From Candidatus Pelagibacter sp. (lineage in GTDB: Bacteria; Pseudomonadota; Alphaproteobacteria; Pelagibacterales; Pelagibacteraceae), in the NCBI GenBank assembly GCA_028099475.1, contig JAOHHF010000001.1, positions 1 through 64,000 on the forward strand: a DNA stretch of 64,000 bases, read 5' to 3'. The notes under the pieces were generated by a model, which saw only the letters and a list, made by a program, of their open reading frames with translations, made no database searches and was not told the DNA's origin. Below are positions 17,498 through 28,197 of the stretch, in pieces. Within the stretch, counting starts at the first letter, position 1. Each line of letters starts with the position of its first letter. The translations under genes were made by a program, and so were the position numbers.

Positions 17498-18520
17498 ATG
17501 ACAAAAAAAGTATTATTGACTGGAATAAGTGGATGGATTGCAAAACATACTGCCATAGAATTATTAAATGCAGGATATGAGGTTTTAGGAACTGTTAGGA
17601 ATAATACTTTAATTGAACAAACTAAAGAAACTATAAGCCAGCATGCTTCTATAGATAAATTATCTTTTGTTGAATTGGACCTTTTAAAAGATGATGGATG
17701 GAATAAAGCTGCCCAAGGTTGTAAATATATAATGCACATTGCTTCACCTTTTCCTTACAAAGTTTCAAATGATAGAGATAGTTTATTAGCACCTGCTGTT
17801 GATGGAACTTTGAGAGTTTTAAATGCTGGTATTAATGCAAATGTAGAACAGATAATTAAAACGTCTTCGATTGTTGCAATGTTTAGAAAACCAAACAGAA
17901 GCAACCCTTACACGTTTGGAGAAAATGATTGGACAGATGAAAATTGGACTAAGGGAGTAACTGACTACTTTTTATCAAAAACAAAAGCTGAAAGACTTGC
18001 TTGGGAATTAATGGAAAGCAAAGGATTAAAAAATAAACTTACTACTATTTGTCCTGGTGGAGTATTTGGTGATGCACTTGATAAAAAAGGAGGAACTTCA
18101 ATTGAATATGTTAGGCAATTTCTTAAAGGCAAATTTCCAGCAGCACCTAAATGGGGAGTTTTAATTTCTGATGTCAAAGACGTAGCAAAAGCTCACGTTG
18201 CTTGTATTGGTAATAATAATGTCGGTGGAAGAAGATTAATTGTTGGTAAAGAGGTAAAAACACTTATTGAACTCTCTCAAATAATGGCTGAAGCAATGCC
18301 TGAATATGCAAAAAAACTTCCAAAAAAACATCTTCCAAATTTTATGGTAAAATTATTTAGCTATTTAGACTCAAGTGCTAAAACAATGATTCCAGACCTT
18401 GAGATTACAATGCAAACTGACACCAGTTATGCTGAAGATTTGTTAGGTTTAAAATTTAATCCGGCAAAAGGTTGTATATCTGAGACTGCTAAATCTGTTG
18501 TAAGATTAGGGTTAGTTTAA
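17498..18520 (+). CDS. NAD(P)-dependent epimerase / dihydroflavonol reductase-like
   Basis: An extended SDR of about 340 residues. The Rossmann motif is TGISGWIAKHTAIELL near the N-terminus, followed by VELDLLKDDGW, HIASPFPY, a catalytic-type YFLSK and the CPGGVFGDAL segment. Relatives reduce aldehydes or ketones in dihydroflavonol-4-reductase or methylglyoxal-reductase-like reactions; the substrate here is unknown. ATG at 17498 is preceded 7 bases upstream by AAAGGAA and starts right at the Rossmann strand; an earlier in-frame ATG at 17459 would add 13 unconserved residues. Probably controlled by the divergent HxlR regulator. Confidence 0.82.
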   Translation: MTKKVLLTGISGWIAKHTAIELLNAGYEVLGTVRNNTLIEQTKETISQHASIDKLSFVELDLLKDDGWNKAAQGCKYIMHIASPFPYKVSNDRDSLLAPAVDGTLRVLNAGINANVEQIIKTSSIVAMFRKPNRSNPYTFGENDWTDENWTKGVTDYFLSKTKAERLAWELMESKGLKNKLTTICPGGVFGDALDKKGGTSIEYVRQFLKGKFPAAPKWGVLISDVKDVAKAHVACIGNNNVGGRRLIVGKEVKTLIELSQIMAEAMPEYAKKLPKKHLPNFMVKLFSYLDSSAKTMIPDLEITMQTDTSYAEDLLGLKFNPAKGCISETAKSVVRLGLV

Positions 18521-19168
18521 AACTAATTCAGCTATTTCGTTTGACTCAAAGATATTTTTTTCTAGGTTTTCATTTGCAGTCCTAATCATAGCTTTTGCAA
18601 CAGTTGCTGAATGAATGGGTTTCATTTTCTTTAGAGGCCCTAAAAGCAGAGGAGATAATAGTTTAAATACAAAAATTCCTATTTTCTCACCCACTCTTTT
18701 TTCTTTACGATCACCCAATAAGAAAGAAGGTCTCATAATTCCAAGCTTTAGAAAGTTAAGTCTCTTTAATTCTTCTTCAACTTCACCTTTAAATTTTAAA
18801 TAATCTCCTGAACTTTTGGGATCTGCATAACCAGACGAGACAAAAACAAAAGAGTTTACCGAGTTTGATTTTGCTATTTGAGCAATTTGTTTTGGGACAT
18901 CAAGCTCAACTCTTCGATACTCACTTTTATCTGGTGAATTTTGCTTTGTTGTACCAATACAAAAAAAGCAATCATCCCCTTTGATATCCTCTTTATGATT
19001 TTCTAAATTATTAAAATCAGTTTTAATAATTTCAACTTTAGGATCATTAATTTCAAGTTCTGAACGAACAAATATCTTTATTTTATTATAATCATCATTT
19101 TCAATTAATTGACTAAGAAGATGTCCACCTACTAAACCGGATGAACCAAATACTAAAGCTGTTTTCAT
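18512..19168 (-). CDS. NAD(P)-binding atypical SDR (HTATIP2/TIP30-like)
   Basis: A 218-residue protein with the Rossmann motif FGSSGLVGGHLLSQL at 7-21, CFFCIGTTKQN, FVFVSSGYADPKSSGDYLKFKGEVE (Tyr/Lys pair in YLKFK) and MRPSFLLGDR, as in HTATIP2-like oxidoreductases. The substrate is unknown. Its 3' end overlaps that of the convergent epimerase by 9 bases, and its start overlaps the stop codon of the aminotransferase, so it is probably co-transcribed with that gene. Confidence 0.75.
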   Translation of the reverse strand: MKTALVFGSSGLVGGHLLSQLIENDDYNKIKIFVRSELEINDPKVEIIKTDFNNLENHKEDIKGDDCFFCIGTTKQNSPDKSEYRRVELDVPKQIAQIAKSNSVNSFVFVSSGYADPKSSGDYLKFKGEVEEELKRLNFLKLGIMRPSFLLGDRKEKRVGEKIGIFVFKLLSPLLLGPLKKMKPIHSATVAKAMIRTANENLEKNIFESNEIAELVLN

Positions 19169-20367
19169 TAATTTAAGCTTTTACAAAAAGTAGATATTTT
19201 CTCTAAAGCTTTTTTAAGATTATCCATTGAAGTGGCATATGAAATTCTAAAAAAACCTTCTAAGCCAAATGCAGAACCTTGCACAACTGCTATACCGCTG
19301 TTCTCTAATAAAGATTGAACAAAATCAGTGTCCGTTTTCAATTCATTACCATTAGAGTCTTTTTTACCCATCAAACCTTTACAGCTTGGAAAAACATAAA
19401 ATGCACCATCTGGATTTAAGCATTCAATTCCATCAATTTCATTTAATGCTTTAACCACAAAGTCTCTTCTTTCTTGAAAAGAAGTTGCTCTTTCTTTTAT
19501 AAAATCTTGTGTTCCGCTCAATGCTTCAACTGCTGCTGCTTGGCTTATTGAAGACGGATTAGTCGTTGATTGTGATTGAATTTTAGCAATTGCTTTAATG
19601 ATATCTTTTGGACCAGCTGCATACCCTATTCTCCAACCCGTCATTGAATAAGCTTTACTTACACCATTCATGGTAAGCACTCTATCTTTCAAGCTATCAA
19701 TTTGAGCAATGGTAAAGAATTTAAAACCTTCATAAGTAACGTGCTCATAAATATCATCACTTAAAATATGAACATTAGGATGTTTTTCTAAAATTTTTGC
19801 AATCTCTCTAATATCTTCTTCTGTATAACAAGCACCGGTCGGATTTGAGGGTGAATTTAATATAATCCATTTAGTTTTTGGAGTTATAGATTTTTCTAAT
19901 TCAGCTGGATTAATTTTAAATCCTTGTTTTTCATTGCACTCTAAAATAATTGGAGTTCCACCAGCTAACAAAACCATATCAGGATAAGAAACCCAATAAG
20001 GGGCTGGAACAATAACTTCATCTCCCTCATTAAGAGTTGCCATCATTGCATTGTAGATTACATGTTTTCCACCTGCGCCAACTGTAATTTGGTCAATTGT
20101 ATATTCTAGATTATTTTCATTTTTAAATTTATCTACGATTGCTTTTTTTAAAGCTGGAGTTCCATCAACTGCTGTATATTTAGTGTCTCCATCATTAATC
20201 GCTTTAATTGCAGCTTGTTTGATATTATCTGGTGTATCAAAATCAGGCTCACCTGCACCAAGACCTATTACATCTTTACCGGCAGCCTTTAATTCTCTTG
20301 CTTTTTGGGTTACAGCAATCGTGGGTGATGGTTTAATTTTTTTTAAACTGTCTGATATTATGCTCAT
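19168..20367 (-). CDS. aspC: Aspartate aminotransferase, class I PLP enzyme
   Basis: A 399-residue PLP enzyme that interconverts aspartate and oxaloacetate. GLGAGEPDFDTP, the ILNSPSNPTG motif, DDIYEHVTYEG, the PLP-binding lysine in GVSKAYSMTGWRIGYAAG and the C-terminal FFRISYATS identify the alphaproteobacterial type I-gamma form. These enzymes often also accept prephenate or other substrates. It is divergent from uvrB, with 35 bases between the starts. Confidence 0.93.
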   Translation of the reverse strand: MSIISDSLKKIKPSPTIAVTQKARELKAAGKDVIGLGAGEPDFDTPDNIKQAAIKAINDGDTKYTAVDGTPALKKAIVDKFKNENNLEYTIDQITVGAGGKHVIYNAMMATLNEGDEVIVPAPYWVSYPDMVLLAGGTPIILECNEKQGFKINPAELEKSITPKTKWIILNSPSNPTGACYTEEDIREIAKILEKHPNVHILSDDIYEHVTYEGFKFFTIAQIDSLKDRVLTMNGVSKAYSMTGWRIGYAAGPKDIIKAIAKIQSQSTTNPSSISQAAAVEALSGTQDFIKERATSFQERRDFVVKALNEIDGIECLNPDGAFYVFPSCKGLMGKKDSNGNELKTDTDFVQSLLENSGIAVVQGSAFGLEGFFRISYATSMDNLKKALEKISTFCKSLN

Positions 20368-20402
20368 TGAATTATAATTTTAATCTAATAGTTTTATAAA
20401 TA

Positions 20403-22574
20403 ATGCAGAACACTTATCAAGATCTAATTACAGCTGTGCAGAATAAAAATCCTGCAATAAGCCCTAAACTAGAGGGTGGAAAAAAATTTCAGATGAAAAC
20501 AGATTTTAAACCTGCTGGTGATCAACCTGAGGCTATAAAACAATTAGTTAGTGGCGCAAATAAAGACCAACTAAGTCAGGTTTTACTGGGTGTAACTGGA
20601 TCTGGAAAAACTTTTACAATGGCAAAAGTTATCGAAAAGACAAATAGACCAGCTTTGATTCTTGCGCCTAATAAAACTCTTGCAGCACAACTATACGGAG
20701 AGATGAAATCTTTCTTTCCTGATAACGCAGTTGAATATTTTGTATCCTACTATGACTATTATACTCCAGAAGCATACGTTCCAAGATCAGATACTTATAT
20801 TGAAAAAGAAGCATCGATTAATGAACAAATTGATCGAATGCGTCACTCAGCAACTAGATCCCTTCTTGAACGTGATGATGTTATTATTGTTTCAAGTGTT
20901 TCTTGTATCTACGGATTAGGTTCTGTTGAGGCTTACAGTAAAATGACTTTAAGTTTAAAAACCAACTATGATTATAACAGAGAAGAATTAATTAAATCCT
21001 TAGTAGCACTCCAATATAAAAGAAATGATCAAAATTTTTATAGAGGTACTTTTAGAGCAAGAGGAGAATATCTTGAAATTTTTCCATCCCACTTAGAGGA
21101 CCGAGCTTGGAGACTAAGTTTATTTGGTGATAAATTAGAAAAGATAGAGGAGTTTGATCCGCTGACAGGAGATTTAGTTAATGAACTTGATGTGATTAAA
21201 GTTTATGCAAATAGTCACTATATCACTCCAAAACCTACAATTGAGCAAGCAATCATTAAAATAAAAAGAGAATTAGAGGCAACATTAAAAAAATTTAAAG
21301 AGGAAAATAAATTACTTGAAGCACAGAGATTAGAAGAAAGAACCAAGTTTGATCTAGAAATGATTGAAGCAACTGGATCTTGTGCTGGTATTGAAAACTA
21401 CTCTAGATTTTTATCAGGTAGAAAGCCAGGTGAACCCCCTCCTACTCTATTTGAATACTTTCCAGATAATACTTTAATTTTTGTTGATGAATGCCATGTA
21501 ACAGTTCCTCAATTAAATGGGATGTACAAAGGAGATAGATCAAGGAAAAGTAATCTTGCAGAATATGGTTTTAGATTGCCTTCTTGTATGGACAACCGAC
21601 CTCTTAAATTTGAAGAATGGGATGCTATGAGAACTCAAACTGTTTTTGTATCAGCAACCCCTGGGCCTTGGGAATTAAAACAAACAAAAAATAAATTTGT
21701 CGAACAAATCATTAGACCCACAGGATTAATTGATCCACCCGTTGAAATAAGGCCTGCTAAAAACCAAGTCGATGACTTAATGCACGAGTGTGTAAAAGTA
21801 ATCAATAATAATTTTAGAGTATTGGTTACGACTTTAACTAAAAAGATGGCAGAAGATCTAACAGAATATCTTCACGAAAATGGTATCAAAGTTAGATATA
21901 TGCACTCTGATATAGACACTTTAGAGCGTATTGAAATCATGAGAGATCTAAGGCTTGGTGTGTTTGATGTTTTAGTTGGAATTAATCTTTTAAGAGAAGG
22001 ACTTGATATTCCAGAATGTGCATTAGTTGGAATTTTAGATGCTGATAAAGAAGGTTTTTTAAGATCAGAAACGTCTTTGGTTCAAACTATTGGAAGAGCT
22101 GCAAGAAATCTTGAAGGTAAAGTTATCCTTTATGCAGATAAAGAAACTAAAAGTATTAAAAACGCAATTAAAGAAACAGATAGAAGACGAACTATTCAAG
22201 TAGCTTACAATAAAAAACACAACATCAGTGCAACTAGTATAAAAAAAGAAATCGGAGATGTTTTGGAGAGTGTTTATGAAAAAGACTATGTCAAAGTTGG
22301 AACAGATGAGAATATTGGTGGTAATCTTAAAAAACATCTAAAAGCTCTTAATAAAAGAATGAAAGAATCTGCAACGAACCTTGAATTTGAAGAAGCTGCT
22401 AAAATCAGGGATGAAATTAGAAAACTTGAAGCATCCGAACTAGAAATTACTTTAAATCCTAAGGTAAAAAAATATAGTTCAAAAAATAAAATGTATCCAA
22501 AAGGAAGATCAACAATGGGTTTACCAGGTACTAGAGCACAAAAAGGTAAGAAAAAATGGAAGCAAACAAAATAA
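20403..22574 (+). CDS. uvrB: Excinuclease ABC subunit B
   Basis: A 723-residue helicase-like subunit that loads onto damaged DNA and directs UvrC incision. Walker [13 protein letters not shown] is near residue 65, the beta-hairpin [20 protein letters not shown] follows at about 115, the helicase motif DECHV and [19 protein letters not shown] with [12 protein letters not shown] come later, and a UVR motif ([21 protein letters not shown]) lies near residue 665. The tail is basic. It is slightly longer than typical UvrB because of an N-terminal extension and this tail. The following SDR gene overlaps it by 19 bases. Confidence 0.97.
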   Translation: MQNTYQDLITAVQNKNPAISPKLEGGKKFQMKTDFKPAGDQPEAIKQLVSGANKDQLSQVLLGVTGSGKTFTMAKVIEKTNRPALILAPNKTLAAQLYGEMKSFFPDNAVEYFVSYYDYYTPEAYVPRSDTYIEKEASINEQIDRMRHSATRSLLERDDVIIVSSVSCIYGLGSVEAYSKMTLSLKTNYDYNREELIKSLVALQYKRNDQNFYRGTFRARGEYLEIFPSHLEDRAWRLSLFGDKLEKIEEFDPLTGDLVNELDVIKVYANSHYITPKPTIEQAIIKIKRELEATLKKFKEENKLLEAQRLEERTKFDLEMIEATGSCAGIENYSRFLSGRKPGEPPPTLFEYFPDNTLIFVDECHVTVPQLNGMYKGDRSRKSNLAEYGFRLPSCMDNRPLKFEEWDAMRTQTVFVSATPGPWELKQTKNKFVEQIIRPTGLIDPPVEIRPAKNQVDDLMHECVKVINNNFRVLVTTLTKKMAEDLTEYLHENGIKVRYMHSDIDTLERIEIMRDLRLGVFDVLVGINLLREGLDIPECALVGILDADKEGFLRSETSLVQTIGRAARNLEGKVILYADKETKSIKNAIKETDRRRTIQVAYNKKHNISATSIKKEIGDVLESVYEKDYVKVGTDENIGGNLKKHLKALNKRMKESATNLEFEEAAKIRDEIRKLEASELEITLNPKVKKYSSKNKMYPKGRSTMGLPGTRAQKGKKKWKQTK

Positions 22575-23308
22575 TTATTACCGGTGGAGCAACTAGAATA
22601 GGTGCTGCAATTGCAAGAAAATTATCTGGTCCAAAAAAAGAAATATTAATCCACTATAATAAATCAAAATCAAAAGCTGAAAGCTTAAAAAAAGAATTAG
22701 AAAAAAATGGTACTAAAATTTATTTAGTTAAAGGAGATTTAAGTAAAGAAACAGATGTGAATAAAATAGTTAAATTTGCAAAATCTAAATTAAAACATTT
22801 TGATTGCTTAATAAATAATGCCTCATTATTTGAAAATGATAAACTAGATAATTTTACCGCTGATAGCTGGGAGAAACATTTAAGAACTAATTTAAGAACA
22901 CCCGCTTTATTATCAAAAGAATTTTCTAAAAATATTAAAGGTAAAAATAACAATATTATAAATATAATTGATCAAAGAGTATTCAAGCTTACTCCTTATT
23001 TCTTTTCTTATACGATAAGCAAAACTGGCCTTTATACTTTAACCAAAACAAGTGCTATGAGTTTTGCTCCCCATATTAGAGTGAACGGAATTGCACCAGG
23101 TCCAACAATTAAAAATAAAAGACAAAGTGATAAACACTTTAAAAAACAGTATTTAGCAACACCTTTAAAGAAACAAGTAGATGTAAATGACATTTGTAAT
23201 GCAGTTGACTTTTTTATTAAAAACAGCTCTATTACAGGGCAAGTTTTAGCGATTGACAGTGGTCAAAACTTAAACTGGCAGACACCAGACGTAATAGGTA
23301 AAGAATGA
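22556..23308 (+). CDS. SDR oxidoreductase, probable dihydropteridine reductase (FolM-like)
   Basis: A 250-residue short-chain dehydrogenase. The coenzyme motif is [14 protein letters not shown], with the Arg-Ile-Gly seen in pteridine reductases; NNAS is at about 82-85 and the catalytic YxxxK is YTISK at about 156. The C-terminal segment VNGIAPGPT is usual for SDRs. It overlaps the dihydroneopterin aldolase gene downstream by four bases, which supports a pterin/folate role such as dihydromonapterin or dihydrofolate reduction. The start overlaps the end of uvrB. Confidence 0.75.
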   Translation: MEANKIIITGGATRIGAAIARKLSGPKKEILIHYNKSKSKAESLKKELEKNGTKIYLVKGDLSKETDVNKIVKFAKSKLKHFDCLINNASLFENDKLDNFTADSWEKHLRTNLRTPALLSKEFSKNIKGKNNNIINIIDQRVFKLTPYFFSYTISKTGLYTLTKTSAMSFAPHIRVNGIAPGPTIKNKRQSDKHFKKQYLATPLKKQVDVNDICNAVDFFIKNSSITGQVLAIDSGQNLNWQTPDVIGKE

Positions 23309-23730
23309 AAAAGAATAATTTAAAAGTTGTAAAAATAGACAAAAATAAAAGTTTATTTAACTATGAAAAGAAAATTCTAATCAAAGAATTAACTTTAGAT
23401 TTAAAACTTGGTTACTATGATTTTGAAAAAGAAAAACCTCAAAAAGTAAAATTTAGCTTAGAAATTGACTATGAAGATAAAAAACCGACCAGTGATAAAG
23501 ATATCAAATCTATTGTAAACTATGGCCAAGTTGTAAAATTGATTAAAAAACTTACCAAAAATAAGCATTACAATTTCTTGGAGACACTTGCAGAAGATGT
23601 TTTTGATGTCTTATTTAAAGACAAACGTATTGGTAAAATATTGCTTCAAATTGAAAAATTAGAGATATTAAAAGAATGTACCTCTGTTGGTATTCAGATT
23701 ACCAAAAAAAGAAGTCATGAAAAGCTCTGA
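23305..23730 (+). CDS. folB: Dihydroneopterin aldolase
   Basis: A 141-residue FolB-fold protein. [33 protein letters not shown] corresponds to the family's N-terminal strand with the conserved turn before the catalytic Glu/Tyr region (motif split here for length: [19 protein letters not shown], then [11 protein letters not shown]). [11 protein letters not shown] and [14 protein letters not shown] follow, the latter containing the substrate-binding Glu. It converts dihydroneopterin to hydroxymethyl-dihydropterin in folate synthesis. An N-terminal extension of about 20 residues precedes the domain. It overlaps both neighbours. Confidence 0.82.
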   Translation: MKKNNLKVVKIDKNKSLFNYEKKILIKELTLDLKLGYYDFEKEKPQKVKFSLEIDYEDKKPTSDKDIKSIVNYGQVVKLIKKLTKNKHYNFLETLAEDVFDVLFKDKRIGKILLQIEKLEILKECTSVGIQITKKRSHEKL

Positions 23731-25552
23731 ACTTGGAAAAGAAGTAATAAAAAAAGAGCTTCCATTAATTCCTAAAAGCCCCGGTGTTTATAGAATGCTC
23801 AATCATAAGGATGATATTCTTTATGTGGGTAAAGCTAAAAATCTACCTAACAGATTAAAAAGTTATGTTGCTGAAAAAAACCACATCATTCGAACAGAAA
23901 GAATGTTGTCTCAAACCTTTAAATTAGAGATCACAACTACAGCAAATGAAAGTGAGGCTTTACTTTTAGAGGCTAATTTAATTAAAAAACATAAACCAAA
24001 ATTTAATATTTTACTTAAGGATGACAAATCTTTTCCTTTCATATTTATTGGTGAGAAAGAACAATGGCCAAGAGTTACAAAGCATAGAGGTAAAAAAGAA
24101 AAGGTAGGGTTTTACTTTGGACCTTTTGCATCTGCAGGTACGGCTAATTGGACTATTAAAATGCTTCAAAAAATATTTCAATTGAGAGTTTGCGATGACG
24201 GGACTTTTAAAAATAGAAAAAGACCTTGCATACTTTATCAAATAAAAAGATGCTCTGGACCCTGTGTGGGTTACATAGATAAAAATGATTACAAAAATTC
24301 AGTTGATCAAGCAATTCAGTTTGTCTCTGGAAAATCCAGAGATATCCAAAAAAATCTGTCCAAAGAAATGGAAACTGCAAGCGATCAGCTTGATTTTGAA
24401 AAAGCTTCAATTTTTAGAGATAGAATAAAGTCTCTAAATATTATTCAATCATCTCAAAGAATTAATGAAGCAAACTTAGTTGATGCCGATGTAATTGCTG
24501 GATACAAAGAATCCGGTAAAGCTTGCATTCAAGTATTCTTTTATAGATCAAAACAAAACTGGGGAAACCAAGCTTATTTTCCAAAACATGATCCTGATCA
24601 AGATGTTTCAGAAATTATGTCCTCTTTTTTAATGCAATTTTATGAAAACAAAACAGTGCCTAAATTAGTCATTATCAATAGTGATATTAAAGACAAAAAA
24701 TTAATAGAGGAAACTTTAAGTAAAAAAGAAGGAAATAGTATTTCCATTAATACTGCAAAAAAAGGTTCGAAAGCAAAAGTTGTGGCAATGGCTGAAAAAA
24801 ATGCAAAAGAGTCGTTGAATAGAAAGCTTTATGAAACAAATAATAACAAAAATTTATTTGAGGGAGTTGCTAAAAAATTTGACCTTAAAAATGTTATCAA
24901 TCTAGTTGAAGTGTATGACAATAGTCATATTTCAGGAACAAATAGTGTTGGGGCTATGGTTACTTTTGGCAATGAAGGTTTTGTTAAAAAGAGATATCGA
25001 AAATTTGATATTAAAACAAAAGGAGCAGAGCAAGATGATTTTGCTATGCTTAAAGAAGTTTTATCCAGAAGATTTAAAAGAGCAATTTTAGAAAAAGGTA
25101 ATTATTTAACCTTGCCTGATTTAATACTGATCGATGGTGGTAAAGGTCAATATTCTTCGGCAAAAGAAGTGCTTGATGAACTTGGTCTTCATGATCTTCC
25201 CATGATTGCTATTGCTAAAGGTAAAATGCGAAATAGTGGAGATGAGACTTTTTTCTATAATGGTAAAAGCTATAAATTTGAAAAAAATGATCCAACTTTA
25301 TTCTTCATGCAAAGACTAAGAGATGAGGCACATAGATTTGCGATTACTTCCCATAGAGCCAAAAGGGCCAAAGGATTATCTAAATCATTGCTAGATCAGA
25401 TAGATGGAATTGGTGCTGTTAGAAAAAGGGCATTATTAAACCATTTTGGTTCCGCAAGATCTGTTGAGTCTGCTAGTTTTGATGAAATAAAATCTGTAGA
25501 AGGTGTTGAAGAAAAAGTTGCAAAAAAGATATATAACTTTTTTCACGAATAA
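23717..25552 (+). CDS. uvrC: Excinuclease ABC subunit C
   Basis: A nuclease of about 611 residues that makes both incisions in UvrB-marked DNA. The GIY-YIG domain starts [23 protein letters not shown], the [15 protein letters not shown] cysteine segment follows, a UVR motif lies in [20 protein letters not shown], the RNase H-like domain contains [10 protein letters not shown] and [10 protein letters not shown], and the C-terminus has a helix-hairpin-helix ([15 protein letters not shown]). I chose ATG at 23717, which overlaps folB by 14 bases; an in-frame ATG at 23687 would add ten residues inside folB. Confidence 0.96.
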   Translation: MKSSELGKEVIKKELPLIPKSPGVYRMLNHKDDILYVGKAKNLPNRLKSYVAEKNHIIRTERMLSQTFKLEITTTANESEALLLEANLIKKHKPKFNILLKDDKSFPFIFIGEKEQWPRVTKHRGKKEKVGFYFGPFASAGTANWTIKMLQKIFQLRVCDDGTFKNRKRPCILYQIKRCSGPCVGYIDKNDYKNSVDQAIQFVSGKSRDIQKNLSKEMETASDQLDFEKASIFRDRIKSLNIIQSSQRINEANLVDADVIAGYKESGKACIQVFFYRSKQNWGNQAYFPKHDPDQDVSEIMSSFLMQFYENKTVPKLVIINSDIKDKKLIEETLSKKEGNSISINTAKKGSKAKVVAMAEKNAKESLNRKLYETNNNKNLFEGVAKKFDLKNVINLVEVYDNSHISGTNSVGAMVTFGNEGFVKKRYRKFDIKTKGAEQDDFAMLKEVLSRRFKRAILEKGNYLTLPDLILIDGGKGQYSSAKEVLDELGLHDLPMIAIAKGKMRNSGDETFFYNGKSYKFEKNDPTLFFMQRLRDEAHRFAITSHRAKRAKGLSKSLLDQIDGIGAVRKRALLNHFGSARSVESASFDEIKSVEGVEEKVAKKIYNFFHE

Positions 25553-25554
25553 TT

Positions 25555-26139
25555 ATGCTTAGAAAAATTCCAAACATACTGACCATAGGACGAATAATAA
25601 TTGTGCCCTTCTTTGTCTTGGCTTTTTATCTGCCTGGGTTTTATGGAGATTTGACTGCATTAATATTATTTATAGTGGCTTCCTTTACTGATTTTTTAGA
25701 TGGAATGTTGGCTCGGATGCTTGGAGAAGAGTCTAAATTAGGAGAATTATTAGATCCAATTGCAGATAAAATTATAGTAGCTACAGCATTAATCCTGTTA
25801 GTAATGGATGGCACTATTAGACACTATGAAGTAATTGCAGCAATAATTATTCTTACAAGAGAAATTTTAATTTCAGGATTAAGAGAATTTTTAGCTAAAG
25901 GACAAATAAAACTTCCTGTATCAAATCTTGCAAAATTAAAAACTGTTTTACAAATGACATCTATTGCTCTTTTACTTTCAGGTGAAACAGGAAATAAAAT
26001 TATGAATTTTCAAGATTACAATGCACAAACTATTGGGATTATACTTCTTTGGCTTTCTGCATTTCTAACTTTATTTACTGGATATGATTACATGCGTAAA
26101 GGAATAGATCATGCAATGTCTGAAGACAATAAAGATTAG
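25555..26139 (+). CDS. pgsA: CDP-diacylglycerol-glycerol-3-phosphate 3-phosphatidyltransferase
   Basis: A 194-residue integral membrane enzyme that makes phosphatidylglycerophosphate, the first committed step of phosphatidylglycerol synthesis. The CDP-alcohol phosphotransferase motif is DFLDGMLARMLGEESKLGELLDPIADK at about 41-67, with all Asp residues of the D-G-x2-A-R-x8-G-x3-D-x3-D pattern. MLRKIPNILTIGRI is the usual N-terminus. It follows uvrC by 2 bases, an order common in alphaproteobacteria, and its 3' end overlaps the convergent ilvE by four bases. Confidence 0.94.
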   Translation: MLRKIPNILTIGRIIIVPFFVLAFYLPGFYGDLTALILFIVASFTDFLDGMLARMLGEESKLGELLDPIADKIIVATALILLVMDGTIRHYEVIAAIIILTREILISGLREFLAKGQIKLPVSNLAKLKTVLQMTSIALLLSGETGNKIMNFQDYNAQTIGIILLWLSAFLTLFTGYDYMRKGIDHAMSEDNKD

Positions 26140-27017
26140 GCTGCTTTTTTCTTTCTAACTAAAGCTTGATAACTTTCATTTAAATCAATTATAGTTTCAC
26201 ACACTTTAAATTGATTTTCTGCAATACATGATACAGGTGTTACTTCTGCAGCGGTCCCTGTTAAAAAACATCCAACAAAATTTGAAAGTTCAGATGGATT
26301 AATTTTTCTTTCATGAACCTTTATGTTTTTTGATTTTGCAATCTCTATAACTGTTCTTCTTGTTATTCCATCTAGAAAAGAGTCTGGTATTGGTGTGTGT
26401 ATTTCTCCATTTTTATCTTTAAAGAAAACATTTGCTCCTGTTGCTTCAGCAACATTTCCTTCATGATCAAGCATTAAAGAATCTGTGTAACCTTGTTTTT
26501 CTGCCTCATGTTTAGATAAGGTGCAAATCATATAAAGACCTGAAGCTTTTGTATCCCAAGGTATAGTGTTTGGAGCTGGTCTTCGCCAATTTGAAATATT
26601 TAATTTTATCCCCTCTACTTTTAGCTTTGGATCAAAATATGAGCCCCACTCCCAAGTTGCAATGGCAACATGAATTTTTGTTTGTTGTGCAGAAATTGCC
26701 ATCATTTCACTACCTCTCCAAATAGTAGGTCGGACATATCCATTTTCTACATTTTGGACTGAGATAATTTTATTACATGCATCATTAATTTCTTTTTCGG
26801 TATAAGAAATAGTCATTCCCATTCTTTCTGCTGAATAAAAAAGTCTTGATGTGTGCTCTTCTAGTTTAAATATTGACCCATCATAAACTCTCTCTCCTTC
26901 AAAAACACAACTAGCATAGTGAAGTCCATGATTTAAAACGTGTATCTTCGCATCAGCCCAGTCTACTAGCTCGCTATTATACCAAATTTTTCCAGATCTC
27001 TTATCGTACGGTATCAT
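26136..27017 (-). CDS. ilvE: Branched-chain amino-acid aminotransferase
   Basis: A 293-residue fold-type IV PLP enzyme that performs the last step of leucine, isoleucine and valine synthesis. Supporting segments are KIWYNSELVDWADAKIHVLNHGLHY, SCVFEGERVYDG, the PLP lysine in WDTKASGLYM, EATGANVFF and FLTGTAAEVTPV. It is divergent from a MarR-response regulator-kinase operon with 72 bases between starts, an arrangement also found in other alphaproteobacteria. Confidence 0.94.
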   Translation of the reverse strand: MIPYDKRSGKIWYNSELVDWADAKIHVLNHGLHYASCVFEGERVYDGSIFKLEEHTSRLFYSAERMGMTISYTEKEINDACNKIISVQNVENGYVRPTIWRGSEMMAISAQQTKIHVAIATWEWGSYFDPKLKVEGIKLNISNWRRPAPNTIPWDTKASGLYMICTLSKHEAEKQGYTDSLMLDHEGNVAEATGANVFFKDKNGEIHTPIPDSFLDGITRRTVIEIAKSKNIKVHERKINPSELSNFVGCFLTGTAAEVTPVSCIAENQFKVCETIIDLNESYQALVRKKKAA

Positions 27018-27089
27018 GTATGAAATTTATTTTAATTATAAGCGAAAATTATCTTTGTATCTTTAATATGTCAATATAACTTACCTAAA

Positions 27090-27527
27090 ATGAAAGAACT
27101 TTTATATTTAAAAGATGAACAACTAAAAGATCTTATTGAAAAATTATTTATCAGCTACCGAGAAACATTCTCAGATGCAAAAAAAGTATTAGATAAACAC
27201 TCAATTGGCCTAGCTCATCACAAAGTTATTCATTTACTATCAATGTATGAGGGTATTTCAATTTCTGAGCTGTTAAAAAGATTAAAGGTAACCAAACAAA
27301 GTTTAAATAGAGTGCTTAAAGATTTAATCAAATTGGAAATTGTAACTTTTAGAAAAGATGATCAAGATACAAGAGTTAAGCATGTTTTTTTAAACGAAAA
27401 AGGAAAAAAACTATTTAGTGAAATTTTTGATCTACAGAAGAAAAGAATTTATAATGCATTGCTAAAGTCTAGTTCAGAAGAAGTAATAAACTTTGACAAC
27501 GTTTTAAGTAAAATTATTAATGGATAA
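27090..27527 (+). CDS. MarR-family transcriptional regulator (PetP-like)
   Basis: A 145-residue winged-helix protein with the MarR pattern: HHKVIHLLSMYEGISISELLKRL, the recognition helix in VTKQSLNRVLKDLIKLE, and the wing motif RKDDQDTRVKHVFLNEKGKKLF. It overlaps the next gene, a response regulator, by 8 bases. The MarR plus OmpR-type pair next to ilvE resembles the petP-petR arrangement of Rhodobacter, where it lies beside the bc1 genes; here petABC is about 8 kb away. The target genes are unknown. Confidence 0.82.
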   Translation: MKELLYLKDEQLKDLIEKLFISYRETFSDAKKVLDKHSIGLAHHKVIHLLSMYEGISISELLKRLKVTKQSLNRVLKDLIKLEIVTFRKDDQDTRVKHVFLNEKGKKLFSEIFDLQKKRIYNALLKSSSEEVINFDNVLSKIING

Positions 27528-28197
27528 ATTCATAGCACATATTTTAGTAGTTGATGATGATGATGGAATTAGATCATTAGTAAAAAAATATTTAAATGAA
27601 AATAATTTTTTAGTCACTACTGCAAATAGTGCTGAAGATGCATCTGAGAAGATCAAAATTATAAAATTTGATTTAATAATTTTGGATATAATGATGCCTG
27701 GAAAAAATGGTCTAGAATTTATTAACGATAATAAAAAAAAATTAGATTCACCTATTATTCTTTTAACTGCCAAAGGAGAAGCTAGTGAAAGAGTTGAAGG
27801 CTTAGAGATTGGTGCTGACGATTATTTAGCAAAGCCATTTGAGCCAAAAGAATTAATTTTAAGAATTAAAAACATTTTAAATAAAACATTAAAAACTGAA
27901 CAAATAAGAATTCTAGAATTTGCAAATGTAAAAATTGACTTAAATAAGCTTTTAATAATTAAGAATGACAGCGAGTTTAAAATTAATAATACAGAGAAGG
28001 TTATTTTAGAAAAAATGATCAACAACCCTGGTAAAACTTTTTCAAGGGAAGATATTGGGCAATTAATTGAACTAGATAAAGAAAGATCGATTGATGTGAT
28101 TATAACTAGATTGAGAAAAAAAATTGAAATTGATCCCAAAAATCCAAAATTTTTACAAACTATAAGGGGCGCAGGATATGTTCTCTGGATTGAGTAA
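27520..28197 (+). CDS. OmpR/PhoB-family response regulator (PetR-like)
   Basis: A 225-residue two-domain regulator. The receiver domain (about 6-120) has the acidic pocket DDDD at 12-15, phosphoacceptor Asp56 in DLIILDIMMPGKNG, and the conserved Lys in DDYLAKPFEP. The C-terminal winged helix contains NNPGKTFSREDI, RSIDVIITRLRKKIE and TIRGAGYVL. It overlaps both its MarR neighbour (8 bases) and the kinase (20 bases), so a single three-gene operon is very likely. Confidence 0.93.
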   Translation: MDKFIAHILVVDDDDGIRSLVKKYLNENNFLVTTANSAEDASEKIKIIKFDLIILDIMMPGKNGLEFINDNKKKLDSPIILLTAKGEASERVEGLEIGADDYLAKPFEPKELILRIKNILNKTLKTEQIRILEFANVKIDLNKLLIIKNDSEFKINNTEKVILEKMINNPGKTFSREDIGQLIELDKERSIDVIITRLRKKIEIDPKNPKFLQTIRGAGYVLWIE

